Shown: one piece after another, positions 31,416 through 38,177 of the stretch
Layout of the letters: each line of letters begins with the position of its first letter
Position numbering within the stretch: the stretch's first letter is position 1
Source of the DNA: an uncultured Verrucomicrobiota bacterium
Lineage (GTDB): Bacteria; Verrucomicrobiota; Verrucomicrobiia; Chthoniobacterales; JACTMZ01
DNA length: 38,177 bases
Assembly: GCA_903934135.1 (NCBI GenBank)
Contig: CAIZMQ010000074.1
Coordinates: 1-38,177, forward strand
Reading direction: 5' to 3'
Translations under genes and position numbers: made by a program
Notes under the pieces: model-generated
Seen by the model: the letters and a program-made list of their open reading frames with translations, nothing else
Told to the model about the DNA's origin: nothing
The model's database searches: none

Positions 31416-31814
31416 CTACTGCAGGAGCCGGATGGTGGCGGGGTAGCGATATTCTTCGCCGTTGCCCGTTTTGACTGCGGCGATAACCATGAAGACGATC
31501 CAGAGAATAAAAATGACAGGCAGGATAAGGAGACCGATGAGGACGAAGCAGAGGGCACCGGCGATGGCGGCGTAAATTGTGTAGCTGATCTGGAAGTTGA
31601 TCACTTCCTTGCCGGTGCGGTCGAGAAGGGGGCTGTCAGCGCGCTTGACCAGCCAGAGAACGAGCGGGGCGACGATGTTGCCGAATGGGAAGACAAAGCC
31701 GGCGAAGCCGAGTAGTTGCAGGAGCACGGCGAGGGAGTTGTCGGTGGTCGGGGTCGGCGGGATGGCCGGGGGCTGGTCCGAGGGTGAGGAAATGGGCGGT
31801 GGCGAGTTTTCCAT
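31416..31814 (-). CDS. DUF4870 family membrane protein, 132 aa
   Basis: Starts at ATG 31814 (MENSPPPISSPSDQPPAIPP), with a Pro/Ser-rich cytoplasmic N-terminus of about 30 residues. The DUF4870 pattern follows: LAVLLQLLGFAGFVFPFGNI, VAPLVLWLVKRADSPLLDRT, GKEVINFQISYTIYAAIAGA and a long hydrophobic LCFVLIGLLILPVIFILWIV segment. Three to four transmembrane segments are visible. Function is unknown for the family; it is often located next to Tic20-like or lipid-related genes. It stands alone here, convergent with nothing close, 145 bases downstream of the tmRNA on the other strand. An upstream extension to 32018 has no support. Confidence 0.9.
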   Translation of the reverse strand: MENSPPPISSPSDQPPAIPPTPTTDNSLAVLLQLLGFAGFVFPFGNIVAPLVLWLVKRADSPLLDRTGKEVINFQISYTIYAAIAGALCFVLIGLLILPVIFILWIVFMVIAAVKTGNGEEYRYPATIRLLQ

Positions 31815-32072
31815 GGGGTCTGGATGATCTGCGCGCGGCTCGGAGTCAATGCGGAAGCGAAGGACGACTGCGGAGGGTGTGCTGGTTCTCCGGGGCAAAG
31901 CGCCGATCCGAGGCCCCCGCGTGCCGAGGTGCTCGCAGACCGCCGCCATGGTGGCATGACGCGTGAGCACTTTGCCTCTGCGGGGCACGAGCAGAAGACC
32001 CCAGGGCATAAGACCCAATATCGCTGGGGAACGTGCGCCCTAACTTACGTGCTTTGGCAAAAACACATCATC

Positions 32073-33266
32073 ATGAAAACACACACACCTTCCTTGGGCG
32101 CACCCGTTGCCGCCCGCACATCGAGCATAGCCTTCTCCGAATCGACTTCCGCGCACGATGCACTGCCGCCGCAACCCTCCCCGCAGGACACCCGGACACC
32201 GGGGAAACACTTCCTCGGGATGCCAATTTTGTCCGGTCATTCTCATGGGCGGAGGGGCGAACCCCAGACTAGGAGCCCGAAGGCTGCGCGCCTGGCCGAA
32301 TTCCTGCTCAGCCGCTCAATTTTTCTTCAGGTTTTCTGTCTTTGCCCTTGGACGACCGCCCTTCTGGTTGCCTTCACCCTGACCGTCAGTCCCGCGCAAG
32401 CCGACACCTTCGGGAAGAGCACGAATCAGTTCGCGATTGGTTTTGTACCGATCAACCAAGCGGGCAATGCGGCCGACTCTTCCGGCTACGGGGCAGTGCC
32501 TTATCAATACCGCATGAGCACCTACGAAATTTCGCAGGACGACATCACCAGGGCAACGGCCAGCGGGATGGCCGGCGTGACGGCGGGGGCATGGAAAGCC
32601 GATCAACCGGCGGCGGACATCAGTTGGTATGAGGCGGCCGCGTTCGTCAATTGGATGAACACGAGCACGGGCAAGCAAGCGGCTTACAATCTGACCTTCG
32701 ACGGGCGTGCTTGGGGCATGAAGCTTTGGAGCTGCCAGGAGGCTTGGACTGCGGGAGGGATCAACCTTTTTCGGAACAAAGACGCCACCTATTTTCTGCC
32801 GAGCGAAAACGAATGGTATAAGGCGGCCTATTACCGCGCGGCGGGAGCGAACTATTTTCTTTATCCGACGGAAAGCAGCACAGCGCCCGTTGCAGTGGAC
32901 GGCGGGACCCGGCCGAACACGGCGGTTTACAACAAAGAGTCCGATGTTCCGGCGGGTGTGGACGTGGCCGGCGCCTTGAGCGCCTACGGCACGATGGGTC
33001 AGGGCGGCAATGTGTGGGAGTGGACCGAGACGGCGGCCAGCGGCGCGAACAATGCACCGTCGGAGCGCCGCGTGGTCCGCGGTGGCGGCTGGGACAGCAC
33101 GGAGGATGTCTTGCGGTCCTCCTTCCGTGCTTATGAAAAGCCGTCGTCAGACAGAAACGAGTACGGCTTTCGTGTCGCGAGCATTCCCGAACCCTCGACG
33201 TTCGCGCTGTTGTTGTTGGGAGCGTCCGCAATCTATCTGCACGCTTGGCTGAAGCGTGCCCGGTGA
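32073..33266 (+). CDS. PEP-CTERM protein with formylglycine-generating-enzyme-like domain
   Basis: About 397 residues from ATG 32073, but the true start is unclear. A signal-peptide-like segment (ALLVAFTLTVSPAQADTFGK) does not appear until about residue 95, preceded by a polar, non-conserved-looking N-terminus; ATG 32220 is an alternative. The domain is of the SUMF1/FGE-sulfatase type: YRMSTYEISQDDITRATASG, ISWYEAAAFVNWMNTSTGKQ, LPSENEWYKAAYYRAAG, GQGGNVWEWTETAASG, RRVVRGGGWDSTEDVLRSSF, NEYGFRVASIPEPSTFALLL. The two cysteines of true FGE enzymes near the RGG block are absent, so enzyme activity of that kind is unlikely. The C-terminus is a PEP-CTERM anchor: PEPSTF, hydrophobic stretch, then KRAR. 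It is probably exported, cut by an exosortase (not in the window) and anchored or released at the surface. Confidence 0.85.
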   Translation: MKTHTPSLGAPVAARTSSIAFSESTSAHDALPPQPSPQDTRTPGKHFLGMPILSGHSHGRRGEPQTRSPKAARLAEFLLSRSIFLQVFCLCPWTTALLVAFTLTVSPAQADTFGKSTNQFAIGFVPINQAGNAADSSGYGAVPYQYRMSTYEISQDDITRATASGMAGVTAGAWKADQPAADISWYEAAAFVNWMNTSTGKQAAYNLTFDGRAWGMKLWSCQEAWTAGGINLFRNKDATYFLPSENEWYKAAYYRAAGANYFLYPTESSTAPVAVDGGTRPNTAVYNKESDVPAGVDVAGALSAYGTMGQGGNVWEWTETAASGANNAPSERRVVRGGGWDSTEDVLRSSFRAYEKPSSDRNEYGFRVASIPEPSTFALLLLGASAIYLHAWLKRAR

Positions 33267-33376
33267 TTTGCGCGGCGGCCGGCTGCCGTCGACGACAAGG
33301 TCTGTTGCGCCGCTCAGCCAGCGGGCTTTGCCGGCCAGCGGTTCCTTCGCTCCGCTGGGGCAGGGTGCCGGGCCCC

Positions 33377-35122
33377 CTAGGATTCGTTGAGGAGTCCGGT
33401 GCCGGCGCAGAGCCGGGCGTAGAGGCCGCCTTTTTGCAGGAGTTCCTCGTGTTTGCCCTGTTCGACGATGCGGCCTTGGTCGAGGACGAGAATCTGGTCG
33501 GCGTGGCGGACAGTCGAAAGACGGTGGGCTATAACAAAGCTGGTCCGTTTTTGGAGAAGGCGATCGAGGGCCTGCTGGATGAGTTTTTCGGTAGTGTTGT
33601 CGACGCTGGCGGTGGCTTCGTCGAGGAGCAGGACGGGCGGATCCTTGAGCAGGGCGCGGGCGATGGAGATGCGCTGTTTTTCGCCCACGCTCAGGCGCAC
33701 TCCGCGTTCGCCGACTTCGGTGTCGAGCTGTTGGGGGAGTTTCTCGACGAACGATGCGGCGTTGGCGGCTCGGAGGGCGGTCCAGAGTTCCTCGTCGGTG
33801 GCGTCCGGTTTGCCGAAGCGGAGGTTGTCGGCCACGGTGCCGTTGAAGAGGAAACTTTCCTGGGAGACGAGTCCGACCACGCGGCGGAGATCTTTTTTGG
33901 CGAAGTTGCGGATGTCCTGACCGTCGAGCGTGATCTGGCCGCCGGTTGACTCGTAGAAGCGCATGAGGAGTCCGACGAGCGATGATTTGCCCGCGCCGGT
34001 GGGTCCGACCAGGGCGACAGTCTCCCCCGGTTTGGCCGTGAGGTTGATCTCGTGGAGGACGTCGGGTCCGTCGCCGTAAGCGAAGCGGATGTTCTCGAAT
34101 TTTAATTCGCCGCGGAGCGGGGACGGGACCGGGGTGTGGCCGGCGTCGGGTTCTGGTGTGGCGTCGAGAATATCAAAGACCCGTTTGCCGGCGGCGCGGC
34201 CGGCTTGGATGATTTGGTTGAGTTGGTGGAGGCGTCCGACCGGTTCGTAAAGGAAGCGGACAAGGACGAGAAAGGCGACGAGAACGCCGAGGTCGAGTTT
34301 GCCCTGAAGGGCGGCCCAGCCGCCGTAGCCGAGGACGACAAGGCTGCCCAGGGAGGAAAAGAAATTCATCCCCGGGTTGTAGAAAGCCCAGGCGCGCATC
34401 ACGACGAGGGTGGCTTGGCGGAGCTTTTCGCTCGTGGTGTTGAAGCGTTCATGTTCGGCGGTCTCCCGGGCATAGCCTTTGATCTGCCGGATGCCATCGA
34501 GATTATCATGGAGGAGGGAGTTGAGGTCGGAAGCGGCGCGGCGTTGCGCGCCGTAGCGTTGGCCGGCGGTGAGGGTGTAAGCGAGGGCGCCGGCGATAAG
34601 GAAGGGCACGGGGGTGAGTGCGCAGAGGGCGAGGGCGGGACTCCACCAGAGCATGAGACCGAGGACGACGGCGATCTGCAGGATGGCGACGGCCCCTTGT
34701 TCAATGCCGTCGATGAGGACACGTTCGACACTGCCCACGTCCTCGACCACGCGGGTCATGATGTCGCCGGTGGCGCGGTGGTCGAACCATGTGAGAGGCA
34801 GGGATTGGAGGCGGCCGTAAAGATCGCTACGCAGATCGTAGAGGACGCGTTGCTCGAAGCTGTTGTTGAGGAGGATGCGGAGCGTGTTGAGTCCGTCCTG
34901 GGCGAAGAAGCCGAAGGCTGCGAGAGCGATCATCGGCCAGAGGGCCTCGGCTTTGCCGCCGCGCAGCACATCGTCAATGATGCGCTGGGTGACCACCGGG
35001 AAGATGATGACCATGACGGAGGCGCCAAGCGCGCAGAGCAAGGTGGCCGCGGCGAGCAGCGGGTAGCGGCGGAGATAGGCAAAGACTCGGGCGAGGATAC
35101 GCGGGGATTGGTCGGACGACAT
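33377..35122 (-). CDS. ABC transporter, fused permease and ATPase (MsbA-like exporter)
   Basis: A 581-residue type IV ABC half-transporter. Six transmembrane segments cover residues 1-315 (YPLLAAATLLCALGASVMVI, AVAILQIAVVLGLMLWWSPA, LVVLGYGGWAALQGKLDLGV and others). The ATPase domain has Walker A VALVGPTGAGKSSLVGLLMR, Q-loop VGLVSQESFLFNGTVADNLR, signature LSVGEKQRISIARALLKDPP (LSGGQ changed to LSVGE), Walker B VLLLDEATASVD and H-loop VIAHRLSTVRHADQIL. Length and closest pattern match MsbA/lipid or drug exporters. Given the LPS genes in the window, lipid A-core flipping is possible, but drug export is equally consistent. It works as a homodimer by family. A 7-base GC-rich hairpin (33335-33358) lies downstream. 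Confidence 0.94.
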   Translation of the reverse strand: MSSDQSPRILARVFAYLRRYPLLAAATLLCALGASVMVIIFPVVTQRIIDDVLRGGKAEALWPMIALAAFGFFAQDGLNTLRILLNNSFEQRVLYDLRSDLYGRLQSLPLTWFDHRATGDIMTRVVEDVGSVERVLIDGIEQGAVAILQIAVVLGLMLWWSPALALCALTPVPFLIAGALAYTLTAGQRYGAQRRAASDLNSLLHDNLDGIRQIKGYARETAEHERFNTTSEKLRQATLVVMRAWAFYNPGMNFFSSLGSLVVLGYGGWAALQGKLDLGVLVAFLVLVRFLYEPVGRLHQLNQIIQAGRAAGKRVFDILDATPEPDAGHTPVPSPLRGELKFENIRFAYGDGPDVLHEINLTAKPGETVALVGPTGAGKSSLVGLLMRFYESTGGQITLDGQDIRNFAKKDLRRVVGLVSQESFLFNGTVADNLRFGKPDATDEELWTALRAANAASFVEKLPQQLDTEVGERGVRLSVGEKQRISIARALLKDPPVLLLDEATASVDNTTEKLIQQALDRLLQKRTSFVIAHRLSTVRHADQILVLDQGRIVEQGKHEELLQKGGLYARLCAGTGLLNES

Positions 35123-35225
35123 TGGGAGGGAGATAATAAAGGGTCTCGCGCGGCCGGGCGAGATGTCCCTCGCGTGACGGGACCGGGGAAAGTGCTTTGG
35201 GTTTGTCTAAATATCGCCAGTCTCT

Positions 35226-35287
35226 GCCCCGGTGTGGGTGGCGGGAATTATCCACCCGCAGGCCGGATAATTCTCCGACACTGGGGC
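35226..35287 (+). promoter_or_regulatory. Nested dyad upstream of the amtB sigma-54 promoter, possible activator site
   Basis: Inner perfect inverted repeat GAATTATCC (35245-35253) and GGATAATTC (35265-35273) with an 11-base spacer, flanked by GCCCCGGTGT (35226-35235) and ACACTGGGGC (35278-35287), 9 of 10 matching. The inner dyad centre is about 39 bases upstream of the -24 GG. It does not match the NtrC consensus TGCACC-N5-GGTGCA; another enhancer-binding protein is possible. Confidence 0.6.
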
Positions 35288-35295
35288 GGGAGGAC

Positions 35296-35313
35296 TTGGC
35301 ACGGGGGTTGCTT
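35296..35313 (+). promoter_or_regulatory. Sigma-54 (RpoN) -24/-12 promoter of amtB-glnK
   Basis: TTGGCACGGGGGTTGCTT: the -24 GG (35298-35299) and -12 GC (35310-35311) are separated by exactly 10 bases, matching TGGCAC-N5-TTGCT. Start of transcription expected near 35323, leaving a leader of about 86 bases. The site lies before the ammonium transporter, a classical RpoN target. Confidence 0.9.
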
Positions 35314-35408
35314 TATACCCCTTACCGGTATCTTGCTCCTCTGCGCTTCGGCCCGCTTCACGGCGGGTCTCGCGGGGTCGCAGGCGGCTGGTCCAAAAAC
35401 CACAATTC

Positions 35409-36932
35409 ATGAACATGATCAAAAGAACACGATGGGGATTCTTGTCGCTCACTCTGGCGGTGTCGCTTTTCGCGATACTTCCGCTGCAGGCGCAGGAGTC
35501 CATAACCGCCGTCACCGAAGCCGTGGCGGTCACAACCGATGATGGCACTTTTACCGAAGCCGTGACCGTTGCGGTCGAAGAGGCTGCTCCGTCCGGAGAA
35601 CCGTCGCTCGAGGACCGGGTCGCCGACATCGAGGCTTATTTTCACAACGTGGACCGTCCATCCGGTGACGCGTCGAAGATCAAAGTTCCAGGTCCCGGCC
35701 ACAATGCCTGGCAGATGATGAGCACGGCTCTCGTGCTGTTCATGACGTTGCCAGGTTTGGCGTTGTTCTACGGTGGTCTGGTTCGCTCGAAGAATGTGCT
35801 CTCCATCCTTGCCATGTGTCTGGGCATCGCAGGCCTTGTCACCATTCTGTGGTGGGCTGTCGGCTACAGCCTAACCTTTTCCGGCGGCAACGCCTTCATC
35901 GGCGACACTGCGCAGCGGTTCTTCACCGGCATGGCTCCGGGCAATGTCGGAGCGGGCTACTACTGGATTTCCGACTACATGTGGGCCATGTTCCAGTTGT
36001 CCTTCGCGATCATCACTCCGGCGCTCATTTTCGGAGCGACCGCGGAGCGGATGAAGTTCTCGGCCGTTCTGCTCTTCACGGCCATCTGGATGTTCGTCGT
36101 CTATTTTCCTTTGGCCCACATGGTCTGGGCGGTCAACGGCTTTATGTGCGGCCCGCTCAACGCGGATGCCGGCATCAAGGCCATCGACTTCGCGGGCGGC
36201 ACTGTCGTCCATATGTCCTCCGGTTGGAGCGCCCTTATTCTCTGCATGATTCTCGGACCACGTTTAGGCTTCGGCAAAGTTCCGATGCCGCCGCACTCGT
36301 TGGTTCTCGTCATGATCGGCACCGGCATGCTCTTTGTCGGTTGGTTCGGCTTCAACGCGGGCTCCGCGCTCGGTTCGGACGCCCTGGCATCGAACGCCTT
36401 CACCACCACCGTTCTCGCAGCCGCCACGGCCGGTTTCGTCTGGGGCATGCTCGAGTGGGTTGTCCGCGGTAAACCCAGCGTGTTGGGTTTTTGTTCCGGC
36501 ATCGTTGCCGGTTTGGTCACGATCACTCCGGGTGCCGGCTTCGTCACGCCGACCAGCGCTGTCATCATCGGTGTGCTCGGTGGCATCGGTCCGTTCTTCG
36601 CCGTTGTTTATTTGAAAAAGGCGCTCGGCTATGACGATGCACTGGACACCTTCGGCATCCACGCCGTGGGCGGCACTATGGGGGCTATCCTCACCGGGGT
36701 GTTTGCTGACCCGGCGGTGAACGGGGTCCTCTCCTCAATGAACCTGATGGACGGTCTCGTCGTGAACCAGCTCAAGGCATGTGCGCTGACCATTGTTCTT
36801 TCGGTGGTTGCCACCGCGATCATCGCCTTCGCGGTTAAATTCACCATCGGCTTGCGTCCGACGCAGGATGAGGAGAGAGAAGGTCTCGACACCGTGGATC
36901 ACGGTGAAGAAGGCTACATCTTTGATAAATAA
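35409..36932 (+). CDS. amtB: Ammonium transporter with N-terminal extension
   Basis: A 507-residue Amt/Rh channel for ammonium uptake. A signal peptide (MNMIKRTRWGFLSLTLAVSLF then AILPLQAQE) and an unusual acidic/Thr-rich segment of about 60 residues precede the 11-helix core. Core motifs are ALFYGGLVRSKNVLSILAMC, GYYWISDYMWAMFQLSFAII, ITPALIFGATAERMKFSAVL, GTVVHMSSGWSALILCMILG (first pore His), GWFGFNAGSALGSD and DTFGIHAVGGTMGAILTGVF (second pore His). The C-terminus ends with the short cytoplasmic tail used for PII contact (PTQDEEREGLDTVDHGEEGY). It is followed 28 bases later by glnK, so order is amtB-glnK rather than the more common glnK-amtB. Controlled by a sigma-54 promoter. Confidence 0.97.
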   Translation: MNMIKRTRWGFLSLTLAVSLFAILPLQAQESITAVTEAVAVTTDDGTFTEAVTVAVEEAAPSGEPSLEDRVADIEAYFHNVDRPSGDASKIKVPGPGHNAWQMMSTALVLFMTLPGLALFYGGLVRSKNVLSILAMCLGIAGLVTILWWAVGYSLTFSGGNAFIGDTAQRFFTGMAPGNVGAGYYWISDYMWAMFQLSFAIITPALIFGATAERMKFSAVLLFTAIWMFVVYFPLAHMVWAVNGFMCGPLNADAGIKAIDFAGGTVVHMSSGWSALILCMILGPRLGFGKVPMPPHSLVLVMIGTGMLFVGWFGFNAGSALGSDALASNAFTTTVLAAATAGFVWGMLEWVVRGKPSVLGFCSGIVAGLVTITPGAGFVTPTSAVIIGVLGGIGPFFAVVYLKKALGYDDALDTFGIHAVGGTMGAILTGVFADPAVNGVLSSMNLMDGLVVNQLKACALTIVLSVVATAIIAFAVKFTIGLRPTQDEEREGLDTVDHGEEGYIFDK

Positions 36933-37298
<366 letters not shown>

Positions 37299-37344
37299 AA
37301 AATGGTGCCCCGTGTGGGGCCTGATTGGGTTGACATAGCACGAG

Positions 37345-37380
37345 GCGGTGGGGGCGCAGGTCCCCGCCGCTTTCGTCTTT
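37345..37380 (+). terminator. Likely Rho-independent terminator after amtB-glnK
   Basis: A 9-base stem GCGGTGGGG (37345-37353) with CCCCGCCGC (37362-37370), one T-G pair, 8-base loop, followed by TTTCGTCTTT. A smaller GCCCC-GTGT-GGGGC hairpin at 37307-37320 lies before it. Confidence 0.7.
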
Positions 37381-37412
37381 ATGTCGGGCCGGTTGTGGTG
37401 CATGATGTCTGG

Positions 37413-37883
37413 ATGAAGAACGTCCTGATCCTCTTTCTCGGTGTGGCCTTGTGCGGTTGCGCCACGACCCGCGTCCCGCAACTCGAGCAACCGGGTTACA
37501 TGAAGGTGTTGGCGGCGAAGGAGATCGCGCCGGTGACCTATGCGCGTATCGCACACGGCCGCGTCCTCGGGTATGACGACATCAGGAACCTTGCCACGAA
37601 GGGCATCCCGGGCAATATGATCGTGCCGTATTTGAAGGCGACCAAGACGCCTTACGACTTTTCGAGCCAGCAGATCAACGGGTTGGTCGATGCGGGAGCG
37701 GATAGCACGCTGGTCAATTATCTGGGCAAAGCGAAGGGAATCTATCTCGAGGATGCCGGCAACATTCCGTCCTCCACCGCGGGTCTGCATCCTTATTGGT
37801 CCGATCCGGGTTATGCCGGGATGGCGCCGTTCGGCTTCGGCTACCCCGATGCCTGGGCCGGGGACTTCATCGGGCTCTACTGA
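37413..37883 (+). CDS. Small lipoprotein of unknown function, 156 aa
   Basis: Starts MKNVLILFLGVALCGCATTR: a lipoprotein signal with lipobox LCGC, so lipidation at Cys16. The mature protein is about 140 residues with a repeat-like helical part: IAHGRVLGYDDIRNLATKGI, PGNMIVPYLKATKTPYDFSS, QQINGLVDAGADSTLVNYLG. The last 40 residues are Gly/Pro/Tyr-rich (STAGLHPYWSDPGYAGMAPF, GFGYPDAW). I do not recognise a named family. Residue after the lipid Cys is Ala, which would direct it to the outer membrane under E. coli rules. The ATG lies just beyond the glnK terminator. No strong Shine-Dalgarno is visible. The helical unit resembles short SHOCT/heat-repeat-like text, which is only a loose impression. 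Confidence 0.8.
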   Translation: MKNVLILFLGVALCGCATTRVPQLEQPGYMKVLAAKEIAPVTYARIAHGRVLGYDDIRNLATKGIPGNMIVPYLKATKTPYDFSSQQINGLVDAGADSTLVNYLGKAKGIYLEDAGNIPSSTAGLHPYWSDPGYAGMAPFGFGYPDAWAGDFIGLY

Positions 37884-37901
37884 GCACGACTGCGCGGGGT
37901 T

Positions 37902-38177
37902 ATGGGGGATTGGACCTTCCAGTCCTACGGACCGCACGCGTGGTTGGTGCGGTTCGGGCGGGATTTGTCGGAGGAGACGATGCGCCGGGCGCTGGCCGTG
38001 TCGCGCGATTTGGAGGAGCATCGGCCGGAAGGATTGCGGGAATTCACCATGGGATACGGGTCGGTGCTGCTCGAGTTTGAGCGTGCGCGGAAAACAGCCG
38101 GCCGAGGGGATGCCCCTGCGGCGAGGGTGGAGGAGCTTGTCGAGCGCCTCAGAAGGTTGCCGGCGCATGTTCACGGG
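37902..38177 (+). CDS. pxpB: 5-oxoprolinase subunit B (PxpB/KipI family), partial at right edge
   Basis: 92 codons are visible from ATG 37902 to the window end with no stop. WTFQSYGPHAWLVRFGRDLS followed by EETMRRALAVSRDLEEHRPE, GLREFTMGYGSVLLEFE and VEELVERLRRLP fits the N-terminal domain of PxpB/KipI (allophanate hydrolase subunit 1 fold), where an initial strand YGD-x-A-x-LVEFG and later REVVP-x-Y-x-S-LLV-x-Y are typical. PxpB works with PxpA and PxpC to open 5-oxoproline to glutamate with ATP; the partners would be expected further right. Starts 18 bases after the lipoprotein stop. Call from partial sequence only. Confidence 0.75.
   Translation, partial: MGDWTFQSYGPHAWLVRFGRDLSEETMRRALAVSRDLEEHRPEGLREFTMGYGSVLLEFERARKTAGRGDAPAARVEELVERLRRLPAHVHG

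Noticed and set aside
33335-33358. Hairpin CCAGCGG/CCGCTGG between the PEP-CTERM and ABC transporter genes as a terminator
   Set aside because: A perfect 7-base stem, but no T-run on either strand; it may be part of another repeat.
37330-37335. TTGACA upstream of the small lipoprotein gene as a -35 box
   Set aside because: No acceptable -10 box at 16-18 bases; the region there is the GC-rich terminator stem.

Overview
The window reads as a GC-rich (clearly above 60% G+C) chromosomal segment from a Gram-negative bacterium, most likely a member of the Verrucomicrobiota. This assignment is an inference. It rests on LPS inner-core genes (heptose and Kdo), a PEP-CTERM protein, a full Bat (aerotolerance-type) cluster that includes a DUF4381 gene and a BatB-BatC fusion, a DUF4870 protein, and many short palindromic intergenic repeats. 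There is no phage, insertion sequence, CRISPR array or tRNA. The only structural RNA I can support is a tmRNA.

Layout. 1-2049 (minus): two exported proteins of unknown function followed by phoH, which runs off the left edge. 2087-5959 (plus): hldA, gmhB-like, kdsB and pyrG, overlapping or abutting, an LPS sugar-nucleotide operon with CTP synthase built in. tal follows at 6065-7021, flanked on both sides by related palindromic repeats. 7087-8210 (minus): exported msrB and msrA. 8276-10372 (minus): ppk1. 10441-11853 (plus): a two-PDZ HtrA protease. 11843-13738 (minus): one gene joining an LpxL/HtrB-type lipid A acyltransferase to a WaaF-type heptosyltransferase. 13836-14189: a small membrane-anchored protein.

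14291-23567 (plus) is a long Bat operon: MoxR ATPase, DUF58, DUF4381, BatA (VWA), BatB-BatC fusion (VWA, TPR and a very long Q/K/D/E/G linker), BatD, BatE-like TPR-SH3, and a DUF3108 exported protein joined by a GTGA overlap. 23795-26684 (minus): a CaCA-type antiporter, an NhaD/CitMHS-like antiporter and two small exported Cys-rich proteins, closed by a strong terminator.

26985-30056 (plus): a two-domain CbiX-like chelatase, a glyoxalase-like VOC protein, a BrnT/BrnA-like toxin-antitoxin pair and alanine dehydrogenase, separated by modular intergenic repeats. 30164-30787 (minus): a transglutaminase-like protein. 30919-31271: tmRNA with tag AENEDLALAA. Then follow a DUF4870 protein (minus), a PEP-CTERM formylglycine-generating-enzyme-like protein (plus) and an MsbA-like ABC exporter (minus). 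35409-37298: amtB-glnK behind a textbook sigma-54 promoter with a nested dyad upstream. The window ends with a small lipoprotein and the 5' part of pxpB (5-oxoprolinase subunit B).

How the genes fit together. A large share serves the envelope: heptose and Kdo activation, the acyltransferase-heptosyltransferase fusion, the ABC exporter, HtrA, exported Msr enzymes and the Bat complex. A second theme is nitrogen (amtB-glnK, ald, pxpB). Candidates for something new are the acyltransferase-heptosyltransferase fusion, the paired Cys-rich exported micro-proteins next to cation antiporters, the BatB-C linker, the nested hairpin between moxR and DUF58, and the intergenic repeat families. I did not find a cluster that is clearly a new multi-gene defence or biosynthetic system.
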